Source of the DNA: Gemmata massiliana
GTDB lineage: Bacteria; Planctomycetota; Planctomycetia; Gemmatales; Gemmataceae
Direction of reading: 5' to 3'
NCBI GenBank assembly: GCA_000531095.1
Contig: HG799473.1
Location: 114,023 to 178,022, forward strand
Length of the DNA: 64,000 nucleotides
Part shown: in pieces, positions 52,132 through 60,088 of the stretch
Position numbering within the stretch: the first letter of the stretch is position 1
How the letters are laid out: each line of letters begins with the position of its first letter
Program-made: the position numbers and the translations under genes
The notes under the pieces: generated by a model
What the model was told of the DNA's origin: nothing
The model's database searches: none
What the model saw: the letters and a program-made list of their open reading frames with translations, nothing else

Positions 52132-52974
52132 CTACTTACTATTCGGGCGCACCGACCCCCCGGCCGGAACCGTACTACCATTAGCAGCCGGTGCGGGCGG
52201 GGCCTCCTGCACCTTCCACCCCTTGATATCGACGAACTGGAAGTGCTTCGCTTCCACTCCCGGAACGTCCACCTGCGGGTTCGCGAACTTCCACACTTCC
52301 GTGTCGCCGTTCGGTTTGAGCATGTACACCTGGGCCGGCAAGTATGAGAACTTGGCCGTATTCGCTCCGGGGCCGTACAGTGCCAGGCGCAGGTGCTTGA
52401 ACTCCTGCTGGTCCTTGCCCAGGCGCGGCTTGATGTCCAGGTAGATGTAGTTCTCGTCGGTCTTGAACAGCGTGATGTCGAACCGCTCCTTGACGTCCTT
52501 GGCCTTCATCCCGGCGAGGAAGTCGATCATCAGGTTGTCCACGCCGGCGCCGGCCTTCGGGATCTTGAACGCGGTGATGGTCCTCGCGATCCCGTTGTAA
52601 GCGTACACGGCCTTGCCGTCGCAGATGAACGCCTCGTAGTCGGCCTTCGTCGGGTCACCGGTGTTGTTGAGTCGGAGGATCGCGTAGTTCGGCTTCATGC
52701 ACAGAACCACGGACTCCGGTCCCCCGAAGTTGGTCGTCTTCTTGAAGACCGCGTCGGTGCGGGCGAGTGCCACTTCCGTCCGGAAGTTGACGACGTTCGC
52801 CATCCGCTTTTCCCACTCGATGAGGTGCGCATCGAGCTTGGGGTCGGCTTGCGGAGCGGGCTGCACGGCCGGAGGTTGGCCCGCAACGGGTGCGCCGGGC
52901 ACCGCGGGCGGCTGCGCCCACCCCGCCGAGCCGGTGACCAACAGAGCTGTTAGGGTGAAGCCAGCGGATCGCAT
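52132..52974 (-). CDS. TIGR03009 domain protein, exported
   Basis: 280 residues from the ATG at 52974, preferred over the GTG at 52983 because GGAGG lies 8 bases upstream of it. A signal peptide (MRSAGFTLTALLVTGSAGWA) and a Pro/Ala linker lead to the planctomycete TIGR03009 domain: HLIEWEKRMANVVNFRTEVA, YEAFICDGKAVYAYNGIART and DVKERFDITLFKTDENYIYL, ending in HFQFVDIKGW. The fold resembles LolA/LppX lipid carriers (my inference from the outer-membrane-lipoprotein-sorting-like pattern). It ends in a strong terminator and is probably transcribed alone. Confidence 0.85.
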   Translation of the reverse strand: MRSAGFTLTALLVTGSAGWAQPPAVPGAPVAGQPPAVQPAPQADPKLDAHLIEWEKRMANVVNFRTEVALARTDAVFKKTTNFGGPESVVLCMKPNYAILRLNNTGDPTKADYEAFICDGKAVYAYNGIARTITAFKIPKAGAGVDNLMIDFLAGMKAKDVKERFDITLFKTDENYIYLDIKPRLGKDQQEFKHLRLALYGPGANTAKFSYLPAQVYMLKPNGDTEVWKFANPQVDVPGVEAKHFQFVDIKGWKVQEAPPAPAANGSTVPAGGSVRPNSK

Positions 52975-53266
52975 CAGAAGCACCTCCTCATTCGGTACGG
53001 GCGGACGGAACCGTTGCGGCCTTATAACTTCCGCCCCGCGCCGGGAAAAGGCCGGACCAGGAGGCCGCCCGATCCGCTGTTACAAGGCGCAAATCGCAAC
53101 GGCACAGCATTTTTCGCGCGGGTCGCCCTCGGACCCAACTCGGGAGCCGGGTCCGAAACTTGGAACTTCTCGGGGCGGGTGGACTTGTAGCGAGTGTGCC
53201 GGGTACGGATAGTGATCTGGTGGGGCGCGAGCGAACTCGCCCCGTTGTCACCGTGTCCACACAGCT

Positions 53267-53875
53267 ATGCTTGAAAAAACACAAGTTCGGATCGTTGCCG
53301 GGTCGCTCCGCGGGCGGAAGCTCACTGTCGTGGTCCACGACGGGATGAGACCGACACCGCAAATGGTGCGCGAGGCGCTCTTTAGCATCCTCGGTAACGC
53401 GATACCGGACCGCGTCTTTTACGACATCTTCGCGGGGACCGGGGTCGTCGGTCTGGAAGCGGTGAGCCGCGGGGCCACGTCCGCCCGCCTCATCGAAAAG
53501 GACCAGCGCCAGGGCGCGGACATCCAGAAGTACGCAGAAGAGTTCGGCGTCGGCGACAAGGTGCAGGTGCTGAGGGCCGATGTGTACCGCTGGGCCGAGC
53601 GCTGGATCGCGCCCAAAGACGCGGTGAACCTGTTCCTCAGTCCGCCGTTCCCGGACCTGAGTCAGAAAGCCGAAGAATTCCTCACGCTGGTGAACGTACT
53701 CCTCAGCAAAGCCCCGCCCGATTCCGTGCTCACCATCCAGGCCGAAGACGGCTTCCCCGCGGAGCGGCTCCCCACACCAGAAGCGTGGGACATCCGCAGT
53801 TACGGCCGGAACATGCTCCTCTTTTATGTGGTTCCGCGCCCCGGCGAGGCGCCCGAGGCACCCGCCCCAGCGTGA
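53267..53875 (+). CDS. rsmD: 16S rRNA (guanine966-N2)-methyltransferase RsmD-like
   Basis: 202 residues. RsmD features in order: VRIVAGSLRGRKLTV at residues 7-21, MRPTPQMVREALFSIL (RPTxxxxREALFN) at 27-42, the SAM-binding motif I YDIFAGTGVVGLEAVSRGA at 52-70, LIEKDQRQ and motif IV. Motif IV, usually DPPY or DPPF (or NPPY), reads FLSPPFPD, so the Asp/Asn that positions the target amino group is Ser. The rest of the fold looks intact. RsmD methylates G966 of 16S rRNA during 30S assembly. The next gene starts a few dozen bases later. Confidence 0.85.
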   Translation: MLEKTQVRIVAGSLRGRKLTVVVHDGMRPTPQMVREALFSILGNAIPDRVFYDIFAGTGVVGLEAVSRGATSARLIEKDQRQGADIQKYAEEFGVGDKVQVLRADVYRWAERWIAPKDAVNLFLSPPFPDLSQKAEEFLTLVNVLLSKAPPDSVLTIQAEDGFPAERLPTPEAWDIRSYGRNMLLFYVVPRPGEAPEAPAPA

Positions 53876-53937
53876 TGTTCAATGGGGAAATACCTCGCAG
53901 TGTTGTCCAAGAGAGGAAGCGATCCGCGACCGAGACT

Positions 53938-54294
53938 ATGAACAGAATCGAAATGAACTTCACGGACGCACTGCGGGCCTACGACACACCCGAATTTCGC
54001 GACGCACTGACCGGTCAACTGGAGAAGCACTATAGCGCGCTCCCGTTGGGATCGGGGTGCAAGCGCGGCGGATACCCTCAAACGGGGGCGACGATCACCG
54101 TTCGCGATGTCGTCGCCAACCACGAGCGAATTACAGCCGACGTCACCATCCGCTTTGCGGAAGCCTTCAGTTCGGGTTGCTCCGAAGCGCCCAGCGAAGA
54201 GTTGCGGTGGGTCGATTGTCGCGTCTCCATCCAGAGAGTCGACGGCTCCGCAACCATCGAAGCGGTTGCACCCGAGCGCCCGGAAGAGTTCTGA
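53938..54294 (+). CDS. Hypothetical protein downstream of rsmD
   Basis: 118 residues from the ATG at 53938; an ATG at 53875 that shares a base with the rsmD stop (TGATG) would add 21 residues and couple translation. The sequence FTDALRAYDTPEFRDALTGQ, LPLGSGCKRGGYPQTGATIT, FAEAFSSGCSEAPSEELRW and CRVSIQRVDGSATIEAVAPE suggests a small alpha/beta domain with three Cys. I recognise no family. Its place behind rsmD is its only context. Confidence 0.6.
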   Translation: MNRIEMNFTDALRAYDTPEFRDALTGQLEKHYSALPLGSGCKRGGYPQTGATITVRDVVANHERITADVTIRFAEAFSSGCSEAPSEELRWVDCRVSIQRVDGSATIEAVAPERPEEF

Positions 54295-54309
54295 TTCACG
54301 AACGCCGGC

Positions 54310-55791
54310 TTATTCCTGAACCCAGACCGAAACCGAACCGCCTTTACACCGGAACTCGCCGAACCCGTCGTCGTTGACCACGACCGATTCTGCGATGTGT
54401 CCAGTGAGATCGCGGAACGTCGTTCCACCCGGGCGCCCGGTCCCCATCCACTTCGTGCCCTCGGACTTGTCACTCAGGAGCACTGCCATCGCCTTCGGGT
54501 GCTCCTCGTTCCCCATCCGCACCCACCCGATCCGGTTCCAGTGGTCGAAGTAGTCGACCTGCTCGCCGTAGGCGTACTCCTTCCGCGCCTTCAGGAACGT
54601 ATCGATCAGCACCCGGTGCGACGGCAACACAACCTTGTGCCGGTTCCCGTCGTGGCCGAAATCCTCGTACTCGGCGCCGTAATAATCCGGGTAGAACAGG
54701 CACGGGTACCCGTCGCGTCGCAGAAGTATGGCCGCATACGCGAGCGGAACGAACCACGGCTCGATCACCGATTCGAGCGACTGCAACGGCTGCGAGTCGT
54801 GATTGGTCACGAACGTGACCGCTTGCAACGGCCGCTCCTTCACGAGCGTCCCGTCGAACAGTTGGCGCATGTCGTAGTTCCCGTTGGACCGACTCGCCGT
54901 GTGGAAGTTGTAGTGCAGTGGCACGTCGAACGCGGTGAACAGCGGGCCGGCTTCGTCCAGGAACCAGTGCAACTCAGCTAGATTGCCGGACCAATACTCC
55001 GCGACCGTAAACAGTTCCTTCCCGGCGTGCTTCTGCATGTGTTCGAGCCACGCGGGGAAGATCGGGGCCGAGATGTGTTTGACCGCATCGAACCGGAACC
55101 CGTCCACCCCGGTGGTATCCATGAACCACCGGCCCCACGTGTTCAGTTCGTCGTTTACCTCCTGTGACTCGAAGTCCAGATCGGCCCCCATCAGGAAGGC
55201 GTAGCTCCCGAATTCGAGCGATGTGCGATCGTCCCACTTCTTGCCCTCGAACAGATAAACCGTGCTCTTGTCTTCGGGGTTGTTGTGGTCGTAATCGCAC
55301 CCGTCGAAGTGGCGCCAGCCCCACTCGAACGCCGAGTGCGCTTTGTTGCGCCCCTGGAACGTGAACGACGTGGGTACCCGAATCTCACGCGGCTCTCCCT
55401 TTGGTGTGCGCCGGTCGTCGATCGGGAACGGGGTGGCGCGCACCGTCTCGAACCCGTCGGCCCCGAGGCGGTGGTTCAAAACAATGTCGGCGTACACCCG
55501 AACCCCCGCGGCCTGAAGCGCCTTGACCGCCGCGAGGTACTGAGCGCGGGTGCCGTACTTGGTGCGCACGGTTCCCTTCTGATCGAACTCTCCGAGATCG
55601 TACAGGTCGTACACCCCGTAGCCGACGTCCTTGGTACCGTTGGTTCCCTTTGAGGCGGGCGGGAGCCAGAGGGCGTCGATCCCGGCCGCGGCCAGTTCGG
55701 GCGCACGCTGAGCGACTTCATCCCAAAACGTTCCGTCGTCGCGCGTGTACCAGTGGAAGAACTGCATCATGACCGCGTTGTGCTCGCTCAT
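54310..55791 (-). CDS. Alpha-amylase, glycoside hydrolase family 13 (cytoplasmic AmyS type)
   Basis: 493 residues, no signal peptide. The four GH13 regions are present: YADIVLNHR (region I, near residue 100), GFRFDAVKHI with the catalytic nucleophile Asp near 232, VAEYW with the acid/base Glu near 264, and FVTNHDSQP with the third Asp near 332. The start NAVMMQFFHWYTRDDGTFW and GYGVYDLYDLGEFDQKG are typical of GH13_5 liquefying amylases such as those of Bacillus. It hydrolyses alpha-1,4-glucans, here probably internal glycogen or imported maltodextrins. It appears to be transcribed alone. Confidence 0.93.
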   Translation of the reverse strand: MSEHNAVMMQFFHWYTRDDGTFWDEVAQRAPELAAAGIDALWLPPASKGTNGTKDVGYGVYDLYDLGEFDQKGTVRTKYGTRAQYLAAVKALQAAGVRVYADIVLNHRLGADGFETVRATPFPIDDRRTPKGEPREIRVPTSFTFQGRNKAHSAFEWGWRHFDGCDYDHNNPEDKSTVYLFEGKKWDDRTSLEFGSYAFLMGADLDFESQEVNDELNTWGRWFMDTTGVDGFRFDAVKHISAPIFPAWLEHMQKHAGKELFTVAEYWSGNLAELHWFLDEAGPLFTAFDVPLHYNFHTASRSNGNYDMRQLFDGTLVKERPLQAVTFVTNHDSQPLQSLESVIEPWFVPLAYAAILLRRDGYPCLFYPDYYGAEYEDFGHDGNRHKVVLPSHRVLIDTFLKARKEYAYGEQVDYFDHWNRIGWVRMGNEEHPKAMAVLLSDKSEGTKWMGTGRPGGTTFRDLTGHIAESVVVNDDGFGEFRCKGGSVSVWVQE

Positions 55792-56138
55792 TGGCGCTCG
55801 GCTTGTTGAGGGCGACCAACGGGCTGCACGCTCGGCGTCGGTCGAATTCGGTTAACCCAGAATAAATCGAGCGGCCCCAGCAATCACGCGCCGGGGCCGC
55901 TCTAAAAGTCCGGTTAAAGCACGATCGGGTGCTTCCGCAAGTGATCCAGACGCGCGATCATCGGAGTATCCACGAGGGCCAGGTTCGTACACCTACACTA
56001 CGAATTCACACCTATCGTGAATGCCATCTATTGAACCGGCCCGCACAAATAGGGGAACTCCAGTTCCCGTCGCCCCCGGGCCAAGCACCCAATCGGGCCT
56101 TCGTACCGGCCCGGTCCGCATCGCGGTACAATGACCGC
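55792..56138. other. Divergent intergenic region with a perfect 10-bp inverted repeat
   Basis: 347 bases between the minus-strand amylase and the plus-strand mtfA. GAGCGGCCCC (55869-55878) pairs with GGGGCCGCTC (55893-55902) around a 14-base loop. Neither side has a T-run, so it is not a clear terminator; it lies upstream of both genes and may be regulatory. No gene is seen. Confidence 0.5.
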
Positions 56139-56948
56139 ATGCTGTTCTCCTGGCTCCGCACTCGCCGTCGGCGCAAACTGCTCGCCGAACCGTTCCCGCT
56201 CCGGTGGACCGAGTTCCTCGAACGGAACGTCGGGCATTACACGCGCCTGTCTCCTTCCGATCAGGCGCGTGTCCGGGACGCGACCTGCATTCTCATCGCC
56301 GAGAAGCAGTGGCTCGGGCGCGGCGGGTTGTTCATCACCGAGGAAATGCGCGTCACCATTGCGGCGCAAGCGGCCCTGCTGCTCCTCGATTCTGATCGCG
56401 GTTTTTATCCGTGGGTGCGCGAGGTCGTCGTGTTTCCGACCGAGTTCCGAACGCCGGTCGCAGGCGACGACTGGGAAGACGACTGGCTGTCCGACCAGCC
56501 ACTCGCCGGGCAAGCAGTGGACCGCGGTCCGGTGCTACTTGCATGGGACGAGGTGCTGAGCGAGGGCCGGGCGCCGGACGCGGGCTACAACGTCGTCCTC
56601 CACGAATTCGCCCACCAGCTCGATTTCCTCGACGGCGCCTCCGCGGGCGCCCCGAACCTCAACGACCGCGCGCTTGAAACGCGGTGGAAGTACGTGATGC
56701 GCGTCGCGTTCGAGGACCACCGCCGGGCCATACGTGAGAGCAACCCGGACACCCTCTTCACACCCCACGCGGCCGACAATGAAATGGAGTTTTTCGCCGA
56801 CGCGACCGAAGCCTTTTTCTGCCGCGCGATTGATCTGAAGGAACTGCACCCGGAAATGTACACGCTGCTCGCGGCGTACTACGGCATCGACTCGGTCACC
56901 CGGTTCGGAACCGGAGAACGGGAAGAAAAATTCAAGATTAACCCCTGA
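56139..56948 (+). CDS. mtfA: MtfA-type zinc peptidase (M90 family)
   Basis: 269 residues. The zinc motif HEFAHQLDFLDG (HExxH) stands near residue 153, and the third-ligand region NEMEFFADATEAFF near 210 matches MtfA, as do the N-terminal WLRTRRRRKLLAEPFPLRW, EKQWLGRGGLFITEEMRVTI, AAQAALLLLD and VVVFPTEFRTP. In E. coli MtfA is a cytosolic aminopeptidase that binds the glucose-PTS repressor Mlc; no Mlc is known here. It lies between the amylase and a hypothetical gene. No signal peptide. Confidence 0.92.
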   Translation: MLFSWLRTRRRRKLLAEPFPLRWTEFLERNVGHYTRLSPSDQARVRDATCILIAEKQWLGRGGLFITEEMRVTIAAQAALLLLDSDRGFYPWVREVVVFPTEFRTPVAGDDWEDDWLSDQPLAGQAVDRGPVLLAWDEVLSEGRAPDAGYNVVLHEFAHQLDFLDGASAGAPNLNDRALETRWKYVMRVAFEDHRRAIRESNPDTLFTPHAADNEMEFFADATEAFFCRAIDLKELHPEMYTLLAAYYGIDSVTRFGTGEREEKFKINP

Positions 56949-57088
56949 CCCTCCCACGAGCCGAAATCACTCCTGACTTGCCTTTTCTGCCTTTTTGTTG
57001 CGTCCCGCTCAGTCGATAGATATTGAACCGGGCCAGTTACGCGGAAGACGCACCGGGAACGCTTGTACTTCGACGGAAGGAGCCGTCC

Positions 57089-57625
57089 GTGGACATACCA
57101 CCGCATGTTCGGGCACGCGGGTACGAGCGGGATTCACCGGACGACCCGTTATTCGGGCGGTACATCCGCATCGACCTGACCGAGCGCCCGAACCTCGAAC
57201 TAACGTTCGACGCGGTCGCGCACATGGTCGTGTACGGGCAACAGGCTTCCGAAGTGGTACCGTTCTCACGGGTCGCGTGGGCGGTCCTGGTGTTCGGCAT
57301 CGAGCCGCACGAGCGCGAGCGCATCGCGGAAGTCCAGAACCAATACAGCGCGATGTGGGAGCGTTACCCCAACCTGTGGCCGAAGTTGCGCGAGCGCGAG
57401 TGCGTGTTCAGCGTGTGGTTCGTAGACCGCGCTACACGCCCGTTCCTCGGCTGCTTGTGCGACGAGAACCCGTGGGACGTGTGGGCGTCCGGGCGCGACG
57501 TGCGCGAAGAGCGCTTCTTCCGCAAACTGCTCTCCAGCCGCCAACTGCCCATCTTGATGGCACTGAACGCGGTTCACCCCGCGGAACTCCGGGGATCGTG
57601 GGGCACACTCGGTCAGGCAGCATAA
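57089..57625 (+). CDS. Hypothetical cytoplasmic protein
   Basis: 178 residues from a GTG at 57089, where GGAAGGAG stands 6 bases upstream; the longer frame from 57023 has no ribosome site. Features: IRIDLTERPNLELTFDAVAH, VVYGQQASEVVPFSRVAWAV, a Tyr/Trp-rich middle (YSAMWERYPNLWPKLRERE), CLCDENPWDVWASGRDVREE and LLSSRQLPILMALN near the end. Mixed alpha/beta with no signal peptide or membrane segment. No family recognised. Confidence 0.65.
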   Translation: MDIPPHVRARGYERDSPDDPLFGRYIRIDLTERPNLELTFDAVAHMVVYGQQASEVVPFSRVAWAVLVFGIEPHERERIAEVQNQYSAMWERYPNLWPKLRERECVFSVWFVDRATRPFLGCLCDENPWDVWASGRDVREERFFRKLLSSRQLPILMALNAVHPAELRGSWGTLGQAA

Positions 57626-57805
57626 AAAGTCGTTCTTCCCGGGGTGCGTTCGCACAACGAACCGCCCCGGGATCATTCACCACATCGCGATGAATCCGCC
57701 CTCAAGCTCAAACGGGGCGATTTCTGGTTGCCCCTTGCCCATCCCGCGCGGTTCCGCCATTCTGCACATCATCCCTCCCGCTTGCTCCGTTTGGACACCT
57801 TCTCA

Positions 57806-59326
57806 ATGAGCCTGCCCGCAGCCACGTCCCGCGGTCGCAACCTCGCGCTCCTCGCCGCACTGCTCGGCTGGATGTTCGACGGCATGGAAATGGGCCTGTT
57901 CCCGCTCCTCGGGCGCGACGCGCTGCGCGAGTTGCTGCACTCCAACGCCGACAAAGACACCGTGAACCGCTGGTACGGCGTGATCCTCGCGTGCTTCCTT
58001 GTCGGAGCCGCGACAGGAGGGGTGCTGTTCGGCTGGCTGGGAGACAAGATCGGGCGCGTTCGCGCAATGACGATAAGCGTGCTGCTGTACTCGCTATGCA
58101 GTGGGCTGAGCGCGCTGTCGCAAGAGGCGTGGCACCTGGGATTGCTCCGCTTCGTCGGCGCACTGGGAATGGGCGGCGAGTGGGCGCTGGGGGTCGCGCT
58201 GGTAATGGAGTTGTGGCCGAACACGTCGCGTGCGTGGTTGGCCGGCTGGATCGGGGCGTTCGGGAACCTCGGGTACCTGATTTGTGGCGGCATCGCGCTG
58301 GGTTTGAACCACACGGAACCCGGTCAGCTTCCGCGGTGGCTCACCAGCGTCGGTGTCCCCGACGATTGGGCGACAGCACTCACGGCACACCGGAACTGGC
58401 GCCTGCTGATGCTCGTCGGGGCGATTCCCGCTCTCATGACACTGCTGATTCGGCTGTTCGTGCCCGAATCCGACAAGTGGACGAAGGAGAAAGAAGCGGG
58501 GCGCGCGTCGCACTGGTCGGAAGTGGACCTACTCGGCGTGCTCGTGGGGGCCACGGCAGCATTGGGGGTGATCTACCTGTGGGCGCTCCCGCCCGGGGAA
58601 CTCGCGTTTGCAGTGCGTGTTGCGGGTTCGGTCGTGGGATTGGTGGTGGTGATCGTCGGTTACCTGCACCCGGTGCGCGGGTACCTGTCGCGCGGGTCTC
58701 TCCCAGTGGAAGCGCGCAGCAAAACGCTCCGGCGCATGCTGCTCGCGGCCGGGTTGAGCGGCGTCCCGCTCCTCGGCACCTGGGCCGGGCTGATGTGGAT
58801 GTATATGTGGGTGGATAAGATCCCCGGCGGTAACGTACCCGACGCGAAACCCTGGATGCAAATGACGTCGTCGGTGGGGGCGGCAATCGGGTGCGTGGTC
58901 GCTGCGGTGGTCGGCGGCTACTTCGGGCGCCGACCGGTGTACGCGGTCCTATGTGTCGTCTCGATGGTGACGATGATCGCGTTCTACCAGCAGGGGCGAC
59001 TCTACGCCGAAGGCGCGCCGCCGTTCGACACCACGTTCGTGCTGTTCTCGGGGCTGCTCGGGCTGATTTCGGCCGCGTTTTACGGCTGGCTGCCGCTCTA
59101 CCTGCCGGAACTGTTCCCCACCGCGGTGCGCGCCACCGGACAGGGCTTCGGCTTCAACTTCGGGCGCATCATCGCGGCCGTCGGGCAACTCCAAATGGCG
59201 AACCTGCTGCGCGCCTTCAACGACGACTACGCACAGGCGTGCGCCGTGGTCGCGGGCGTTTACCTCGTGGGTCTGGTGCTCATTGTGTTCGCGCCTGAGA
59301 CAAAGGGACAACCATTACCGGAGTGA
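57806..59326 (+). CDS. MFS transporter (sugar/carboxylate porter type)
   Basis: 506 residues from the ATG at 57806 with 12 or more hydrophobic helices. Major facilitator motifs: GVLFGWLGDKIGRVRAM after helix 2 (GxxxDxxGR), RFVGALGMGGEWALGVALVM in helix 4 (RxxxGxGxGGE, typical of the SHS/AAHS/sugar porter families) and YFGRRPVYAVL in the second half. An Asp in helix 1 (WMFDGMEMGLFPLL) is the proton-coupling candidate of aromatic-acid and sialate symporters. The final helices include FPTAVRATGQGFGFNFGRI. The substrate, probably an organic acid or sugar acid, cannot be decided. Confidence 0.88.
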   Translation: MSLPAATSRGRNLALLAALLGWMFDGMEMGLFPLLGRDALRELLHSNADKDTVNRWYGVILACFLVGAATGGVLFGWLGDKIGRVRAMTISVLLYSLCSGLSALSQEAWHLGLLRFVGALGMGGEWALGVALVMELWPNTSRAWLAGWIGAFGNLGYLICGGIALGLNHTEPGQLPRWLTSVGVPDDWATALTAHRNWRLLMLVGAIPALMTLLIRLFVPESDKWTKEKEAGRASHWSEVDLLGVLVGATAALGVIYLWALPPGELAFAVRVAGSVVGLVVVIVGYLHPVRGYLSRGSLPVEARSKTLRRMLLAAGLSGVPLLGTWAGLMWMYMWVDKIPGGNVPDAKPWMQMTSSVGAAIGCVVAAVVGGYFGRRPVYAVLCVVSMVTMIAFYQQGRLYAEGAPPFDTTFVLFSGLLGLISAAFYGWLPLYLPELFPTAVRATGQGFGFNFGRIIAAVGQLQMANLLRAFNDDYAQACAVVAGVYLVGLVLIVFAPETKGQPLPE

Positions 59327-59365
59327 GAGGACAAAGAGGCAGATCAGAAGGCAAAGGACAGCAGA

Positions 59366-59383
59366 GCCGCGGATAAACGCAGA
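59366..59383 (+). repeat. Dispersed repeat copy (GCCGCGGATGAACGCAGA family)
   Basis: Differs from the consensus at one position (GATAAAC for GATGAAC) and lies 40 bases after the MFS stop. Related copies are at 14351, 15812 and 15871 (reverse). Confidence 0.55.
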
Positions 59384-59399
59384 TCACGCGGATCAAAAA

Positions 59400-59441
59400 G
59401 CACGATGCCCACAAAGGTTATGTTCTTTGTGGGCGTCGTGC
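59400..59441 (-). terminator. Intrinsic terminator of the zinc-ribbon gene
   Basis: On the minus strand GCACGACGCCCACAAAG pairs with CTTTGTGGGCATCGTGC (17 positions, one G-T pair) around an 8-base loop, followed by TTTTTGATCC. It begins 29 bases beyond the stop at 59470 and may also stop the plus-strand MFS transcript. Confidence 0.88.
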
Positions 59442-59469
59442 GTTCAATCGGTTACGAAAGGCGACCAAC

Positions 59470-59904
59470 TCAAATCAACACCTTCCCTGCGCGTTGGCAC
59501 CCGCAGGCGGCGCACACCGGGCACACGCGCCACTTGTACGCCTTTTCGCTGCACGACGGGCACTCGTCGTTGAACCGCTCGTCGACAGGGGTCTTGCACC
59601 GCCAGCAGTGGTCGAGCTTGTCGCCCTTCCGCTTGGCCTTCTTGGTGTGAGCGGCCTTCGGTTCGTGTGCCGCGAGCCGCTCTCCCAAGTAACCGCGGAG
59701 AACGTTCGCGTAGCGCACGTCTTCCGCCGTAAACACGTCCTTGATTTCGGCGTACAGTGCGTTCAGTTGCTCGATGGCACTCGCGGCTTCTTCCGCGACC
59801 GCCGCGGAGCCCCGGGATTTAACGACGACCACACGAAGCTGCTCGATCGCGGCCTCTACACGGCGCTGCTGTTTCTCGGTCGCCGAGAGGGTGGCATTTG
59901 GCAT
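59470..59904 (-). CDS. Helical protein with a C-terminal zinc ribbon
   Basis: 144 residues from the ATG at 59904; the longer upstream frame is not supported. The N-terminal 90 residues are helical and coiled-coil-like (ATEKQQRRVEAAIEQLRVVV, AVAEEAASAIEQLNALYAEI). A Lys-rich linker (TKKAKRKGDK) leads to two Cys knots: HCWRCKTPVDERFNDECPSC and RVCPVCAACGCQRAG, at least seven Cys, likely binding one or two zinc ions as in rubredoxin-like ribbons. No family recognised. It ends in a strong terminator. Confidence 0.75.
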   Translation of the reverse strand: MPNATLSATEKQQRRVEAAIEQLRVVVVKSRGSAAVAEEAASAIEQLNALYAEIKDVFTAEDVRYANVLRGYLGERLAAHEPKAAHTKKAKRKGDKLDHCWRCKTPVDERFNDECPSCSEKAYKWRVCPVCAACGCQRAGKVLI

Positions 59905-60088
59905 TGGGTACTCGAGTTGGTTCGTCAGTTGGTAGCGAGACGCATTCTTATTGTACCTAAATTGCGCAATCATTTCGCTCCGAGTCCGTGAAAACGGCCC
60001 GGATAACTTCAAACGCGGGTGCGCGACGGCGCGAAATCGCGCCAAAAATCCAGTGAAAATACGGATACTGAGTTCGGAGTGAGTGCGT

